Shown here piece after piece: positions 1 to 11,454 of a DNA stretch of 25,588 bases. Numbering within the stretch: the first letter of the stretch is position 1; each line of letters begins with the position of its first letter. Source of the stretch: Ophiothrix spiculata (taxonomy: Eukaryota > Echinodermata > Ophiuroidea > Amphilepidida > Ophiotrichidae). The notes beneath the pieces were generated by a model. It searched no databases, had not been told where the DNA came from, and worked only from the letters and a program-made list of their open reading frames with translations. The stretch is from the NCBI GenBank assembly GCA_000969725.1, contig JXSR01S017580.1. One strand, written 5' to 3'. Made by a program: the position numbers and the translations under genes.

Positions 1-272
1 ATACCTTGTCAATGTAAGTACCCCCCCCCCCCGGGACTTTTTCATCATAATGATAATAAAATTATTTTTTATACTGAACACCCAAAGCGGAAGACTAGGG
101 CATTAAATGGAAACATTGGGATGTCAGAATATTTGGGCCCAAGGAATTTAAAAATTACATTGGGTTGACCCCAGTTCATCAGGGTTGAAGTGTAAGCAAG
201 AGCAGAGGTTGAATCCTCGATCTTCGCTTGGCAAATTAAATCATTTCTGAATAATCCTCAACTAGACTAAAA
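1..272. other. Flank with C12 run, nothing recognised
   Basis: A run of 12 C at 21-32. No gene recognised. Confidence 0.5.
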
Positions 273-512
273 CTCTTCGGGCCGAGCAGTTAGAGCACGG
301 GTCTCGTAATACAGAGATTGTGGGTTCGAGCCCCGGGCCGGGCGGTTTTCGTCTCCCTGTTTCCTTGGGCAAGAAACATTACTCTACTTGCTCCGTGGTC
401 GGACAGTCACGTAAAGCCATGAGTCCCCTGTACGAATAGACTCCTTCATGGGGTATGCATATGCATGTTATGCAAGTACTTGTACCAGTGATTGATTGAT
501 TGATTGATTGAT
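273..512 (+). mobile_element. tRNA-derived SINE (family S1), full-length, (GATT)n tail
   Basis: The head has a Pol III box A-like GCCGAGCAGTTAGAGC and box B GGGTTCGAGCC. The anticodon-arm region GTCTCGTAATACAGAGAT resembles tRNA-Thr(CGT). A body around CTTGGGCAAGAAAC and GGGGTATGCATATGCATG leads to a (GATT)n tail at 489-512. It is not a working tRNA gene because the acceptor stem does not close. Confidence 0.88.
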
Positions 513-1029
513 CTACAGAAAAAGAATCATAGCGAATCATTATTTCTTCAAAAAGGAGTGAAATGCATGTGAAATTTCATTCCTAAGACAGAAAATCATC
601 CCATTCAAATTGAGTGAACTTTCAGTCTTTTGGAGTGACTGCACTCTTTTTTTAAGCTTAAGTGCAATGATACTCTCTTTGTGGTAAGCATGGTAAGAGC
701 CTACTATTTTCAAAAAGGGATCGCCCATTTTCACTTTTCCACACACAAAAAAAGGGGTGACAATTTTTTTTGGTGTCACAGGAGCAGCATGCTCATACAA
801 ACTTATGTTACCAGTGCTACCACTGTGATTGTTTCTCAAAAAACAAAGAAATGTTAAAATTAGAGACAAAATTGTCCATCTCTTAATTTCGGGTTACTGG
901 TAAATCACAGCTCCATCCATGAACATCATCATTTTTGTAAATACATTCAGAATTCTTCTCATGGTGTACGTTTTTACTATAGCGCAACATTTTCATTAAA
1001 ATGAATATTTTAGTTCTAAATTTGTTCTT
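513..1029. other. Non-coding; scattered GAGTGA motifs
   Basis: Contains isolated GAGTGAA/CACTCTTTT motifs like those in the neighbouring foldback, perhaps a decayed relative. A 109-codon minus frame at 540-869 has no family motif. Confidence 0.5.
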
Positions 1030-1420
1030 ACACTCTAAAATGAAAAGAGTGAACGGCCATTCTTTCTTCGAGTGAATTTTGTTTCACTTGAAAAGAGTGA
1101 AATGTCACTCTTTTAGAGTTATACTTCACTCTTTGTAAGAGTTAAAATTGCCACCCTTTTAAAGATTGTTCTCTGACAAATTGCCACTCTTTTAAAAATT
1201 GGTCATCCTCATCTCACCACTCTTTTCGCGAGTGACCAATCTTTAAAAGAGTGGCAATTTTAACTCTTACAAAGAGTGAAATATAACTCTAAAAGATTGA
1301 CACTTCGCTCTTTTCAAGTGAAACCCTGCTTGTTCGATTTCACTCGAAAAGAGTGACGTCAAGTGAAACAGAATTCACTCTAAGCAAGAGTGACCATTCA
1401 CCCTTTTCATTTTAGAGTGT
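1030..1420. mobile_element. 391-bp foldback element built of AGAGTGA motifs, TSD TTCTT
   Basis: The ends ACACTCTAAAATGAAAAG and its complement continue as an inverted repeat through to the centre near 1210-1230. TTCTT flanks both ends (1025-1029 and 1421-1425). The heptamer AGAGTGA or its complement TCACTCT recurs many times in both arms. Confidence 0.88.
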
Positions 1421-2555
1421 TTCTTGTAACCATCATGCAAAAATGTTAAGGCCTATATTGGTAAACTTTTCATATGATCAATACACTTTTTCAAGTTCTT
1501 TAACTGATCTATCTGAGCATCTTCACAATTTATTTCATAGGTAGGCCTAACTGTCCTTTGTAATCTGCCCGGTAATCTGATTTTCATTTTGAAGAAAACA
1601 GGTCTCACTTCATGCACTGTTACTGGATCTACACTTTTCTCATAACAGAAATACCAATTTTTCTCATGGTTTAAAAATAAAAGCCTCTCATTTTGTTTGC
1701 TGTTTCTGCTACAATACTCAAGGCATTTAAAAAAAAATGAATAATGATGAAGTGCATTTTGGCCTTAACCTCACGCCTTTAAGGTATAGGTATTCCCATC
1801 TGGTGACAAATTTAACAGATACTTTTTTCATATTGGAATGAAAGGTCATCACCTACAGATATAGCAAATGTGAAGTTTGATATGCATATATCTTGAGCCA
1901 AATTGATGCTACAGGCAAAAATGTGTCTGAGAATTACTCATTGAAAACTATATGAAATGTATTTTTGTTTACAAAATCTTACAGTAATTCACCACTATTT
2001 TGACCATATTTCTTCAACAAAACATAATATGGGCGTAAAAAGTTGCAGGCATTATTATAAAATATATATGGGCTTTCTTATGATCTAAAAATTGATTGGA
2101 ATACACATTGGAGACACAGTGGTATAAACTTGAAGCTGACATTTAATCTCAATTGACTTCCCGAGATTGCCTTCAGGATAGTTATAGTCAAAAGTTTTAT
2201 GTGACCATAGATTTACATGTGCGAGTCTACTCTAGAGGGCAGCATATAAGCCATGACTGTGTGCAATAATTTGACAAGAAGGAGTCTTTTTCCATTAATT
2301 AAACAATGAAATCATGATGAATAGGCCTTATTTTACAGGTCTCAGTATTTGCCCTTGAGCGCATGAGATACAAGAGATGCTTCAAGATGCATGATGGTGG
2401 AGTTGGGCTTTGTAAATCTTTGAAGAGGCGGGCCTCCCCATTCTATTGACTGCCAGTTTATAACTCAAATGGCCAATATTGTTTAATGTTTACAGAGAGA
2501 CTTTTTGGGATATATATTTCTTTTATTTCTACATTAGTGTACTTCACCAGGAACA
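1421..2555. other. Non-coding DNA, nothing recognised
   Basis: An open stretch after a TTTTACAG at 2340-2450 resembles an exon superficially but matches no protein I know. Confidence 0.5.
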
Positions 2556-2768
2556 AAAATCATAAAAAGTTAAAATCAATTTCTAAAATTTTAAAAAAAA
2601 AATCAACTTCAACAAATTCCAACTAAAAATTTTAATTTGATTTTAATTTCTTAGTTGGACTCGGAAGATAATTGAGTCGAAGAATCAAGCTCAATATCAA
2701 TCATATGGTGTCGAGTCAAAGTTGATTTTTGAATTAAAATTTATTTCTAATATTTTATGATTTTCTCT
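2556..2768. repeat. AT-rich inverted repeat
   Basis: AAAAATCATAAAAAGTTAAAA at the left, and its approximate complement TTTTATGATTTT at the right, with AATCAACTT / AAGTTGATT inside, form an imperfect foldback. Confidence 0.65.
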
Positions 2769-3270
2769 GATTTTCCACTTTGGACCCCTGTGCATTACAC
2801 TGTGCAATTCAGTGTGCACATGCATCTGCACAATATCAGAGGATGAAAAGTGCTGAAGTTAGTTAAGAAATAAAATATCTAATTAGATGGTATTTCCATT
2901 GTTCTATGCAACTTCAATTTAAGTATTGTAACAAAAAAAAAAAAGACATCAAATTAAAAACCGCAAATAAATCATATATGTAGGATTAATATCAAAAATA
3001 TGGAAAACAATGCGTGCACCCAAACTATTGCCCTGAGAAGATAAATCTGAAGAGAGCATTCAAAGTATTTTGGCAAACACTTGATTCTTAGAATTCAAAA
3101 GTTGGTGAATCTTCAAACAGCGTAGGAGACAGGAGTTGATTTGTTTAGTAAATAGTAGAACAATACTTGGAGAGACCTCTTAGGCTCCTTAAGATGCTTA
3201 CAGTGGGAGACAAGTATTGGGAGTTTTTCAGAAAAATCTTGAAGCACAGTGCTGTGTTGGTTTTTATATA
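2769..3270. other. Non-coding DNA, nothing recognised
   Basis: No feature recognised apart from an A-run near 2932-2944. Confidence 0.5.
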
Positions 3271-3544
3271 CACAGAGAAAACAAATGGGCAAATATACAT
3301 CCCTACCAATTGTTGGGCAAACTAAAAAAGCACCATAGATCAGACCCTTTTGCCAAAATTTTGTATCGCTTTTAGCCCACTGATGGTAGATGGACTCTCG
3401 TTTCCGTTCAAATAGTTTTGCCCAACATTAGGGCAGGGATGTGTGCCCAACAGTGTTATTTGTGTTTTGCCCAACGTTGGTAGGGATGTATACTTCATCA
3501 ACGTTGGGCGAAATCACCCAAAATTGCCCAACTTTCTTGCAGTG
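3271..3544. mobile_element. Foldback MITE with TTGGGCAA repeats, flanked by TATATA
   Basis: The ends CACAGAGAAAACAAATGGGC and, inverted, GCCCAACTTTCTTGCAGTG show the CACTGCAAGAAA-type terminus. The paired interior block is TATACATCCCTACCAA. TATATA lies outside each end and may be the target duplication. TTGGGCAA occurs repeatedly inside. Confidence 0.8.
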
Positions 3545-4526
3545 TATATAACATAATCCAGTTGTCTAAAGAGGAACCAAAGTCTTTGATATAATCTCAA
3601 GTTATGTGAGATTTTGATTTTACCCATTTAAAACAAGGTGATCGACCAGGACTGTGTATTACTTGACGCGGATGAAATTGTACAAAAATAATGCACCGCG
3701 TGCTGAAGTTGGAGTTGTCAGCACTCACAAGGCACAGCGAGTGAGTTGGACAACTATATATCATTAGCTAGAGAGATGGTCAGCTGGATAGGAGGTTCGG
3801 AGTGCATTGAGTTCCCCAACATCTTCAAAAATTGGTTAAAATGGCTGTTTTGCAAGGGTTTGATTCTAAAGATTTTTAGGTCTCATATAACCCATGGGAA
3901 ATTATAGAGATCTGGTAAAAAGGAATCAATAGCTACATATCAACAGATAGCAAGAGGGGAGATGATAAATTGCAAATCATACAGCTTTCAGTTGTCCAAC
4001 ATAACTGTAAGGACTGCACCGCCAGGTTGTCTGAACCGTTTTGGTTGTCATGGACACATCTTATGATATATACTGTGTCCTCCTCCCGGTACTCCTCCAG
4101 TAACTTGGAACATGATGTTGTGATAATGTAGGTCTAGGTCATGAAAAATGATGGATTGTTTGCATATTAACCCCTGGATTAGAACATCAAAGGTTAAACA
4201 ACTTTTAAGTGACAACATTCCTGCACATACTACCATTCTACATTTGTATATTTTCTTACGATTTATCTATCAAATTATTTGATGCAGAGGAATTTTGCTC
4301 TGAAAATTGGAAAATATGTAATACAGGTACATCATAAGTGATGATTTCAGAAAAGGTGTTTTCTATGTCATCAATCATGTCATGATCGTGATAGAATTTG
4401 CACTTTAATGTTTTATTCAAAATTATCATGTAAATACAGATTGTATTTCAAGGGTGTTGTCTCTGCTAATCAGCTTAGCGACGTGTTGGAATGCTAATAT
4501 TCCCTAATCTCAATTTAAAGATAAAA
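3545..4526. other. Non-coding DNA, nothing recognised
   Basis: A 62-codon minus frame at 4048-4236 is not recognisable. No repeat borders were resolved. Confidence 0.5.
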
Positions 4527-4949
4527 TGTGACCCGTCATATGTCAAAAATTTAGAAAATCCCACCGCTGCAACCAAAATGGCAATTTTTGGCCTATTTTT
4601 GGCACTTTTTCAAAAAATAAGATGAAAATCAAAAATTTGAGAAAACCCTTCCTAGACATTTGTTTCTAAATTCCAAAAAGCAAAAAAGTTCAACATTTCA
4701 CGAATGCAAATTTTAGTTAGGATTTCCAAAAATTTTTGGGGCAAAAAATATGGTTTTGGGTATTTTTGGCCAAAATTGACATTTTTTGTCAAAAACCGGT
4801 ATCACCAATATGTTCAGGGTAAAAAGCCACTTCTAAAAATGTACACTTTTATATGGTTTATGCAATTTGTTTGAGAGTTAGAGTACAAAAACAGTTCATG
4901 CTAGTTGAAGGTCTACCCAGGGATCTACCCTTAGATATGACGGGTCACA
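4527..4949. mobile_element. Non-autonomous DNA element with TGTGACCCGTCATAT ends (family P1)
   Basis: The ends TGTGACCCGTCATAT and ATATGACGGGTCACA are exact inverted repeats. The interior (ttttggccaaaattgac, tatggtttatgcaattt, gaaggtctaccc) is shared with the long palindrome at 6250-6963. Confidence 0.83.
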
Positions 4950-5170
4950 ATTGAATCAACCTCAAATTCTACTAAAAAAAAGGAACTTTAAATGGTTGTG
5001 TATTTTTGAACAAATAACATTGAAGAGTATGTAAACAAATTATGCACAATGGTAAAACATTTTTTCTACAATTTGAAATTTGTACCAGACTAAATTGTTT
5101 AAGGATAACAAATTGGTAACTACATTTACATTGCAACTACCTGCAAATTTGAGGATTTTAATTGTTTTAA

Positions 5171-5762
5171 TTAAGGGAGGTCATAACAAAATTGAACTCA
5201 TCATAACTTGAAAACTAATATAAGTATAGGCCTACATTTTTGGAAACAGAGTTTCAAAATTTTGTTATTTATAACATCAAATTTTTGATTATGAAACATT
5301 GTTCTGAGTCAAAAACTCGTCTAAACTATTTTTTGCCATATTTTATCAAACCAAGAATAGATTTTTTAAAAAAACGGGTAAAAGCCATCAACGTCACTAG
5401 TTTAGGTAATGCTTTCCTACTTTTTTTTTATTAGCAGCTTTGTTTAAAAATGTGATTTTGAGCACTACTGGCAATTTTGATAAAAACAAAGAAATAAATT
5501 TAAAAGTAAGGAAACATTCCCTTCATCAATTTTGATGACTTCAACATATCTTTAAATTTTTTGCTGAAATAGATTTTGCTAGGCTTGTTACAAAAAGATA
5601 AAATAATAATTTCAGAAAGTTCCTCAAAGAATTTTTAAAATCAAATAGCTGATTCTTAGATTAAATTCTTTGAGCTTGCACACTTAAATAGCATACATCA
5701 TTAGTTAAAAGTTATGATTCAAAATTCTTTATAAGGATTGTAAGATTTTGACCTCTCTTTAA
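5171..5762. mobile_element. ~590-bp element with TTAAGGGAGGTCA inverted ends
   Basis: The left end TTAAGGGAGGTCATAACAAA and the inverted right end TGACCTCTCTTTAA match, and further pairing (catcataactt / aagttatgattc) follows. No coding frame of note. Confidence 0.65.
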
Positions 5763-6012
5763 GGCATTCAAAACCTTTATCCCCGCTGACATTGGCTACA
5801 TACAAGGGTATGCCAATCAAACACTACATTTCAGTTGTCAAAATGTTACAGAATTTATTATCAACATTTTGCACTCATTACATGTAACAATCCAGTTACC
5901 ATGGAAACAATGAATTGTTGGCTGATTTATACCATATCCATCTTCACGTTGGATTTCACTTCAATATGCATGGTATTTCAACACAAGAGAGTCGACTGTA
6001 TCAAAAAGAGTT

Positions 6013-6125
6013 GAGGTGCAGGATCGTGTCTTTTTGACAAAATTTTCCCATTCAATGGCAATACTCCATTCATTTTTTTTCAAGAACGGCGCAATTCTGA
6101 CAATAGATACAATCCTGCACCTTGA
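6013..6125. repeat. Inverted repeat with GAGGTGCAGGATCGTGTCT arms
   Basis: AGGTGCAGGATCGTGTCT and AGATACAATCCTGCACCTT face each other about 75 bases apart, as in a small foldback element. Confidence 0.7.
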
Positions 6126-6249
6126 TGATCAAAAATGTATACAACCATAAGCAGTGTTAAATTCCCAAGTCTATTACAAGAGGGGGCCAGCTTCGCCACC
6201 GTGTGGAATATTCTGCTTTTACTCATAATTTATGGGTGCAGTATATAGG

Positions 6250-6963
6250 AAGGCTGGGGTAGACCTTCAACTAGCATAAATGGTTTTTGAACTCTCAAAC
6301 TAATTGCATAAACCATATAAAAGTATAAAAGTATATGTCGTTAGAAGTGGATTTTTACCCTGAACATATTGGTGATATCGGTTTTTGACCAAAAATGTCG
6401 ATTTTGGCAAAAAATGCCCCAAACCATATTTTTGGCCCCCCAAATTCATGGAAAGCCAACTAAAATTTGCATTTGTGAAATGTTGAACTTTTTTCTTTTT
6501 GTAATTTAGAAATAAATGTCTAGGAAGGGTTTTCTCAATTTTTTTTAATTTTCATCTTACTTTTTGAAAATCAGTGCCAAAATAGGCCAAAAATTGCCAT
6601 TTTGGTGGCAGTGGTGGGATTTGTTTACATTTTTTGGCCTATTTTTAAAAACCAAGATAAAAATAAAAAATGTGAAAAAACCCTTCCTAGACATTTGCTT
6701 CTTTATTCCAAAAAGCAAAAATGTTAAACATTTCACAAATGCATATTTTAGTTAGGCTTCTTAGAAGTTTTTGGGTCAAAAAATATGTTTTTTGGCATTT
6801 TTTGTCAAAATTGACATTTTTGGTCAAAAACTGATATCATAATCATGTTTAAGGTAAAAATCCACTTATCAAAATGTATACGTTTATGTAGTTTATGCAA
6901 TTAGTTTGAAAGTTTTTAGAGAACAAAAACAGTTTATGCCATTTGAAGGTCTACCCCAGCCTT
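6250..6963. mobile_element. 714-bp near-palindrome with AAGGCTGGGGTAGACCTTCA ends (family P1)
   Basis: Two arms of about 340 bases are inverted copies across a centre near 6600, ending AAGGCTGGGGTAGACC and GGTCTACCCCAGCCTT. Each arm resembles part of 4527-4949. Paired inner blocks include ACATATTGGTGATATCGG and its counterpart near 6830. A 63-codon open frame at the centre is a by-product. Confidence 0.87.
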
Positions 6964-7035
6964 AAATGAATTATACTAGATTTTTTTTCAAATATTCTTC
7001 CTTAAATCTGCTTACAAATGTTACTTTTCAAAGAC

Positions 7036-8266
7036 CAGTGTAGACCTGCAACCTGAATAAGGTCTCATTTTTTAAGATGGGACCCAAACGCGTTACATGT
7101 GTGTTTTGGTGAAATATAGCCTCTTCTTATATAAAACCCTCCAGATTTCCAAAAATATGCATCTTAAGTGCATATAAGTATATATATCCTGAAAGCTAAT
7201 TGTGTCAGCAATTTCAAAATGTGCATATAAAGTCAAGCGTACAAGGTGGCTAAGAGTTATACAGGGTGAGACGAACAAAAATATCGTCAAAATGATCGTC
7301 AATTGTTTGACATCCAGACAAAAAATAGGACTCGTATATAAAAAGTCAATGCGTTGAACATAGAGTTTAGCCTATTGCCCATCCATACATATCAGAAAAA
7401 AGTTCATCATCAACGTTGCATACATTATACAGGGTGTTACAAATTTAGGAGTTAATTGCAGCTTGTAGTGTTTATATTCAGTGAAGTGTGTCCTGTGCAT
7501 AAAATTTAGCAAATAAGCATTGTATTTAACATTGCTTAACCTGATGAAACAAATATGAATCTCAATTTTGTTATTTGAGTAATTTTAAGATTGATTAAAT
7601 TGATTAAAACCCTCCTCTTGTTAACAATTGATATAATTAATTTCAAGTTTCTACCCCACGCCCCAAGACCTCATTACCATCCCCTCTATCATCTTCTTGA
7701 ACTAAAACGTCCTCTTTTACCTCTTTTACCACTTATTTGCCCTTATATCCTCCTCTACCTCCTCTTTGATAGAATTCCTCCTCCTCCACCACCCCTGGCT
7801 AATTACGTTTATCGAACCGTAGCAATTACTGATTAAATTATTTATCTTTTTATTCTTCTGGAAATGAAAGACCATTAATCTAGCTTTCAATTGAGCCCCC
7901 AAACAAGTCTATTTTGGTTCCCATAGTGAAAATATACTGAAAAAGAACATATATTTTAGATAGAAATGTAACAAAACCACCTTTTATTGGGTCCCAACTT
8001 AAAAAATGAGACCATAAACTGTTTTTGTACTTGTATAAATCAGAAAGATTTGTGCACATTAACCCTATGAATTATGTGGTAATTTATCAAAACCTTGCAT
8101 TTTTAGAAACAGATTTTCGTCCTCAACATGATGATGATGTCAATTTGTGACCAAATTTGGGCAAAAAAATAGTATCACCCTCTTGTTTAGCATAAAATCT
8201 ACTTCTTATACCTTTTTTATACATAAGTTAGAGAGTACAAAAAACAATGTGTTGTGGGTCTACCCC
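7036..8266. repeat. Diffuse repeat region with inverted GGTCTCATTTTTTAAG pair
   Basis: GGTCTCATTTTTTAAGATGG (7061-7080) recurs inverted as CCAACTTAAAAAATGAGACC (7994-8013). Outer GTAGACC / GGTCTACCCC ends recall family P1. Inside, TTATACAGGGTG occurs twice (near 7257 and 7430). A pyrimidine-rich stretch at 7640-7800 gives a false proline/leucine frame. Borders are uncertain. Confidence 0.5.
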
Positions 8267-8846
8267 ATCAAGCCACACAAATCAGTTGTTATGTTGCACT
8301 GAGCATTGCAATTTTATATCATTTTGTACGTACTACTGGTAAGGGTGGTATTCAAAACGCTGACAAATTTTACAGTAAAACACAAGTTTATTGTCATCTG
8401 TAGGTGCAAAGTCCATTCATAACATGAGAACACAACATTGATAATAGAAATATCTTTTATGAACTAATAAACATTAGTATAACCATTGGTTTGATGCTGA
8501 ACCCACCTCCCATTATTCAGCCTCGCAGTCCTATTTATAAATCTGGGTCAAAGATACACTTACCGATATATAACTATACATCTGCTTTTTATTAATCACA
8601 TATGGATTTGAAAGCTGCTGTGGTATTGCCATTTGTTTGATAATTATTCAATTGATATAAACTGGAAAAAGGGGGCAAAAAGAAAAGGAAAATATCTGGA
8701 CTGGATAGAACTTGAACCCATGGTCATTCAATTAAGATTAAGTCACCATGTGAATACAAGCAGCAAGTAGTAAGCAGCATTTTGCAGTGCTTTGGGCAAA
8801 ATCAAGATCCAAAAAAGAAAGAATTTTTAAGCTGATAGCCAAGGAT
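8267..8846. other. Non-coding DNA, nothing recognised
   Basis: No feature recognised. Confidence 0.5.
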
Positions 8847-9321
8847 AACCCAAAAAAGCCTCTACAAGAACTGCTGCACTAACCTTCTTCTACAACAGTC
8901 CAAAAGGCCTAAAAAAATGTTTGTTTGCCCTCTGCGACCGACCCTAAAATGCCAAAAATTTGGGTCGGGTATGTTATTTATTTTTTCTTCAAACATGTAA
9001 AATATGAAAACTCAATATTTTCGATGGAGAACATAAAATTTAGCAGCATAAAGTCACATTTAGTAGTATAAAATGCATATCTCCTAGTATAAATAATGAC
9101 CCACAATCTTTGATTAAGCTTGGTATTCACAATAAAATCGATGGAATGACATCATTCTTTAAAATATATGTGAAGAGTAAAAAAATAAAAAAAAGATCAA
9201 CCGACCCAAAATTTTAATTTTTCCACTGGAGAGCAAACAAACAATTTTTTTTTTTGGCCTAACCCAAAAAAGCCTCTACAAGAGAGGAACTGCTGTACTA
9301 ACCTACTTCCACAACAGTCCA
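8847..9321. repeat. Direct ~60-bp repeats flanking a G1 MITE
   Basis: AACCCAAAAAAGCCTCTACA...ACAACAGTCC occurs at 8847-8900 and again at 9261-9320, directly on both sides of the MITE at 8906-9259. Confidence 0.85.
8906..9259. mobile_element. MITE (family G1, copy 1)
   Basis: The ends GGCCTAAAAAAATGTTTGTT and AACAATTTTTTTTTTTGGCC, with GCCCTC/GAGAGC next to them, enclose a body highly similar to 10234-10599 in inverted orientation. No transposase. Confidence 0.88.
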
Positions 9322-9770
9322 TAACAGTACTTCAACTGTTGTGAATTATACTTAACTCTAACCCTACTTGACCATACAATGACAATACAATCAAATTTCT
9401 AAGCACACAGCACTGTATACTGAACTGCATGGTGTAGTATTACAAGCACAGTCCTTGCAGGTTCAAGTTCACGAATGACTTAACAACACACAAACCTTGT
9501 GTGTTTTGCTGTATGGGCTTGTGATGTAGTTTTTTATGCACTTTGGTTTGCCAGGGTTAGGGTTAATGCAAGCAAATGTGATACAGGCTGAAACTAATAT
9601 AACATTCTGATCTGACAAAAAACCTCATCTTCGGTCAAGTTTAAGAGCTTATACTTAAAGAGTCCTCCTCAAACAGATGTGTGTTTTTCACTTGAATATT
9701 GAGGTTTATATATTCTCATGTTATAGTGTTGAATGAGTGTTCAAACCATACCTGCACATATTTCATTACG
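9322..9770. other. Non-coding DNA; one weak tRNA-like box pair
   Basis: TGGTGTAGTATTACAAGCA and GGTTCAAGTTC near 9431-9471 vaguely resemble Pol III boxes A and B, but no tRNA fold closes. Confidence 0.4.
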
Positions 9771-9778
9771 GTACCAAT

Positions 9779-9987
9779 CAGTGTTTCCGCTAAGGTTTTT
9801 GAGCTTGCACAATTCGAGCAAGTTTGTCAAAGATTATTAGGTGCTTGCGCCAAAGTCATGAGTTGTTGTTGAAAATTGGCTCAATAAATCTATAAAAGGC
9901 TTTCACACACATTTTCAGAAACTCATTGCGCCAATTTTCACCGCTCCTGCGCTAATGACGCGCCATACGGCCTTAGAGGAAACATTG
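9779..9987. mobile_element. hAT-like MITE (family H1, copy 1), 8-bp TSD GTACCAAT
   Basis: The ends CAGTGTTTCCGCTAAGG and CCTTAGAGGAAACATTG are inverted repeats. GTACCAAT is perfectly duplicated at 9771-9778 and 9988-9995. It is the same family as 13674-13881. Confidence 0.93.
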
Positions 9988-10233
9988 GTACCAATATATA
10001 GACCAGGGGTTCTCAACTAGTCCTTGCAATAATGTATTTCTTTGTTTTAGAGAGTGTCAAACAAAGAACCAATCAGTACCTGTCGAAGTGCCACATTTGG
10101 CGCGCATGCCGTTAGTTGAGAATCCCAGATATAGACCATTCTTATAATTGGCATATTTCCATTGCTGACAGAGTATTGGAACTCAAACTCAAAGTGATGC
10201 CAAGAATTGCATTACCTGATGCATCGTGACTTA

Positions 10234-10599
10234 GGCCAAAAAAAATAAATTTTGTTTGTTTGCCCTCCAGTGGCAAAATTAAAATTTTGGGTCGGTCGGT
10301 CGTTTTTTTCTTTTTACTCTTCACATATATTTTAAAGAATGATGTCATTCCATAGATTTTATCGTGAATACCAAGCAATGCAGGGTTTAATAAAAGATTG
10401 TGGGTCATTATTTAGAGGAAATATGCATTTTATACTACTAAATGTGACTTTATACTGCTAAATTTATGTTCTCCATCGGAAATATTGAGTTTTCATATTT
10501 TACATGTTTGAAGAAAAAAAACACCTAAAATACCCAACCCAAATTTTTGGCATTTTAGGGTCGGTCGCGGAGGGCAAACAAACATATTTTTTGTTGGCC
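10234..10599. mobile_element. MITE (family G1, copy 2) inside the split F2 element
   Basis: The ends GGCCAAAAAAAATAAATTTT and TTTTTTGTTGGCC bound a body that is the inverted counterpart of 8906-9259, sharing for example GAATGATGTCATTCCAT and CATGTTTGAAGAAAAAA. TTA/TTAT flanks each end. Confidence 0.88.
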
Positions 10600-10649
10600 T
10601 TATTGACACACAGACATGCATGGAATCAATCAACGTGCATCATGTAACA

Positions 10650-11402
10650 CAATTGAATACCAGAATGCAAGACCCAAGTCCACCTTTTTCCAAAAATGAG
10701 TTATACACAGGAGAGACTTTTTTTTAACTTCTGCTACCTTGTGTGTGAAGGACTAAAATGAATCCGCATCGCAAGTGCCCCAAAAGTCCTATATGTATTT
10801 AAAAGTTGTCAAAATCTATGGACTTGGGTCAGTTTTGCATGCATATGTTGTTTTATTGAATGTATCATAAGTAGTTAAAACCATGTTCTCGGCCAAAATT
10901 TCTCTTGAAATTGGAAGATAATTGGTGTAGGTGAAGGTTCTGTCTATATTGCTTAGAAAACATGCACAAATTGAAAATCGGTAGTCTCATTTCAAAATGG
11001 AGGTCGAAAAACTTATATAAAGAAAAGTTCCGCAGCAAATATGTGAAAATACTGTTTCCCCCGACTGATTTTTCAATGAAATTTGGCTCAGACATGCAGA
11101 GCATAAGCACAGATGCTTTACTGCACAAAATATCAGCTACAGATGGATCTCACCCCTTTTTACATACAATTGAATACAAAAAGCACATATGAATGCAAGA
11201 CTGACCCAAAATGGCCCCCTGCAAAGCATTGCAAGCACAAATACTATAGAAAAATCTTTTTTTATATGGCAATTGGATTCATTAACTTACCCTGCGAGCC
11301 AAATTGACATAACTTAACATCAGACATACTGTGAAGTGTTTTTTTTCTTATAAACTACTCCAGTGGACTTGGGTCACTCTTGCATTCTGATATTCAATTC
11401 TT
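10650..11402. repeat. Nested palindromic element with GACTTGGGTCA arms
   Basis: The outer arms CAATTGAATACCAGAATGCA...CCCAAGTCCAC and the complement at 11361-11402 enclose a second inverted pair (10818-10865 and 11163-11213) with the same ACTTGGGTCA / TGACCC and TTGAAT sequence. Open frames at 10865-11307 are by-products. Confidence 0.75.
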
Positions 11403-11452
11403 TGTCTCGTTCTGAGTTCTGATACTCTGCCAGATATGGAAATAGGAATGGT

Positions 11453-11454
11453 CT

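Noticed and set aside
285..345. Functional tRNA gene (Thr-like)
   Set aside because: Boxes A and B are present but the acceptor stem does not pair and the sequence continues into a SINE body with a (GATT)n tail.
540..869. 109-codon minus-strand open frame
   Set aside because: No recognisable motif. It lies in DNA with decayed GAGTGA motifs next to a foldback element.
2340..2452. Exon-like open stretch after TTTTACAG on the plus strand
   Set aside because: About 36 codons, ends in a stop without a donor, and shows no protein family; an acceptor-like sequence alone is too common.
7591..7836. 81-codon proline/leucine-rich open frame
   Set aside because: It comes from a pyrimidine-rich stretch in a repeat region. 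No domain, splice context or conservation can be seen.
9431..9471. tRNA-like box A/box B pair
   Set aside because: Boxes are degenerate and no cloverleaf closes.
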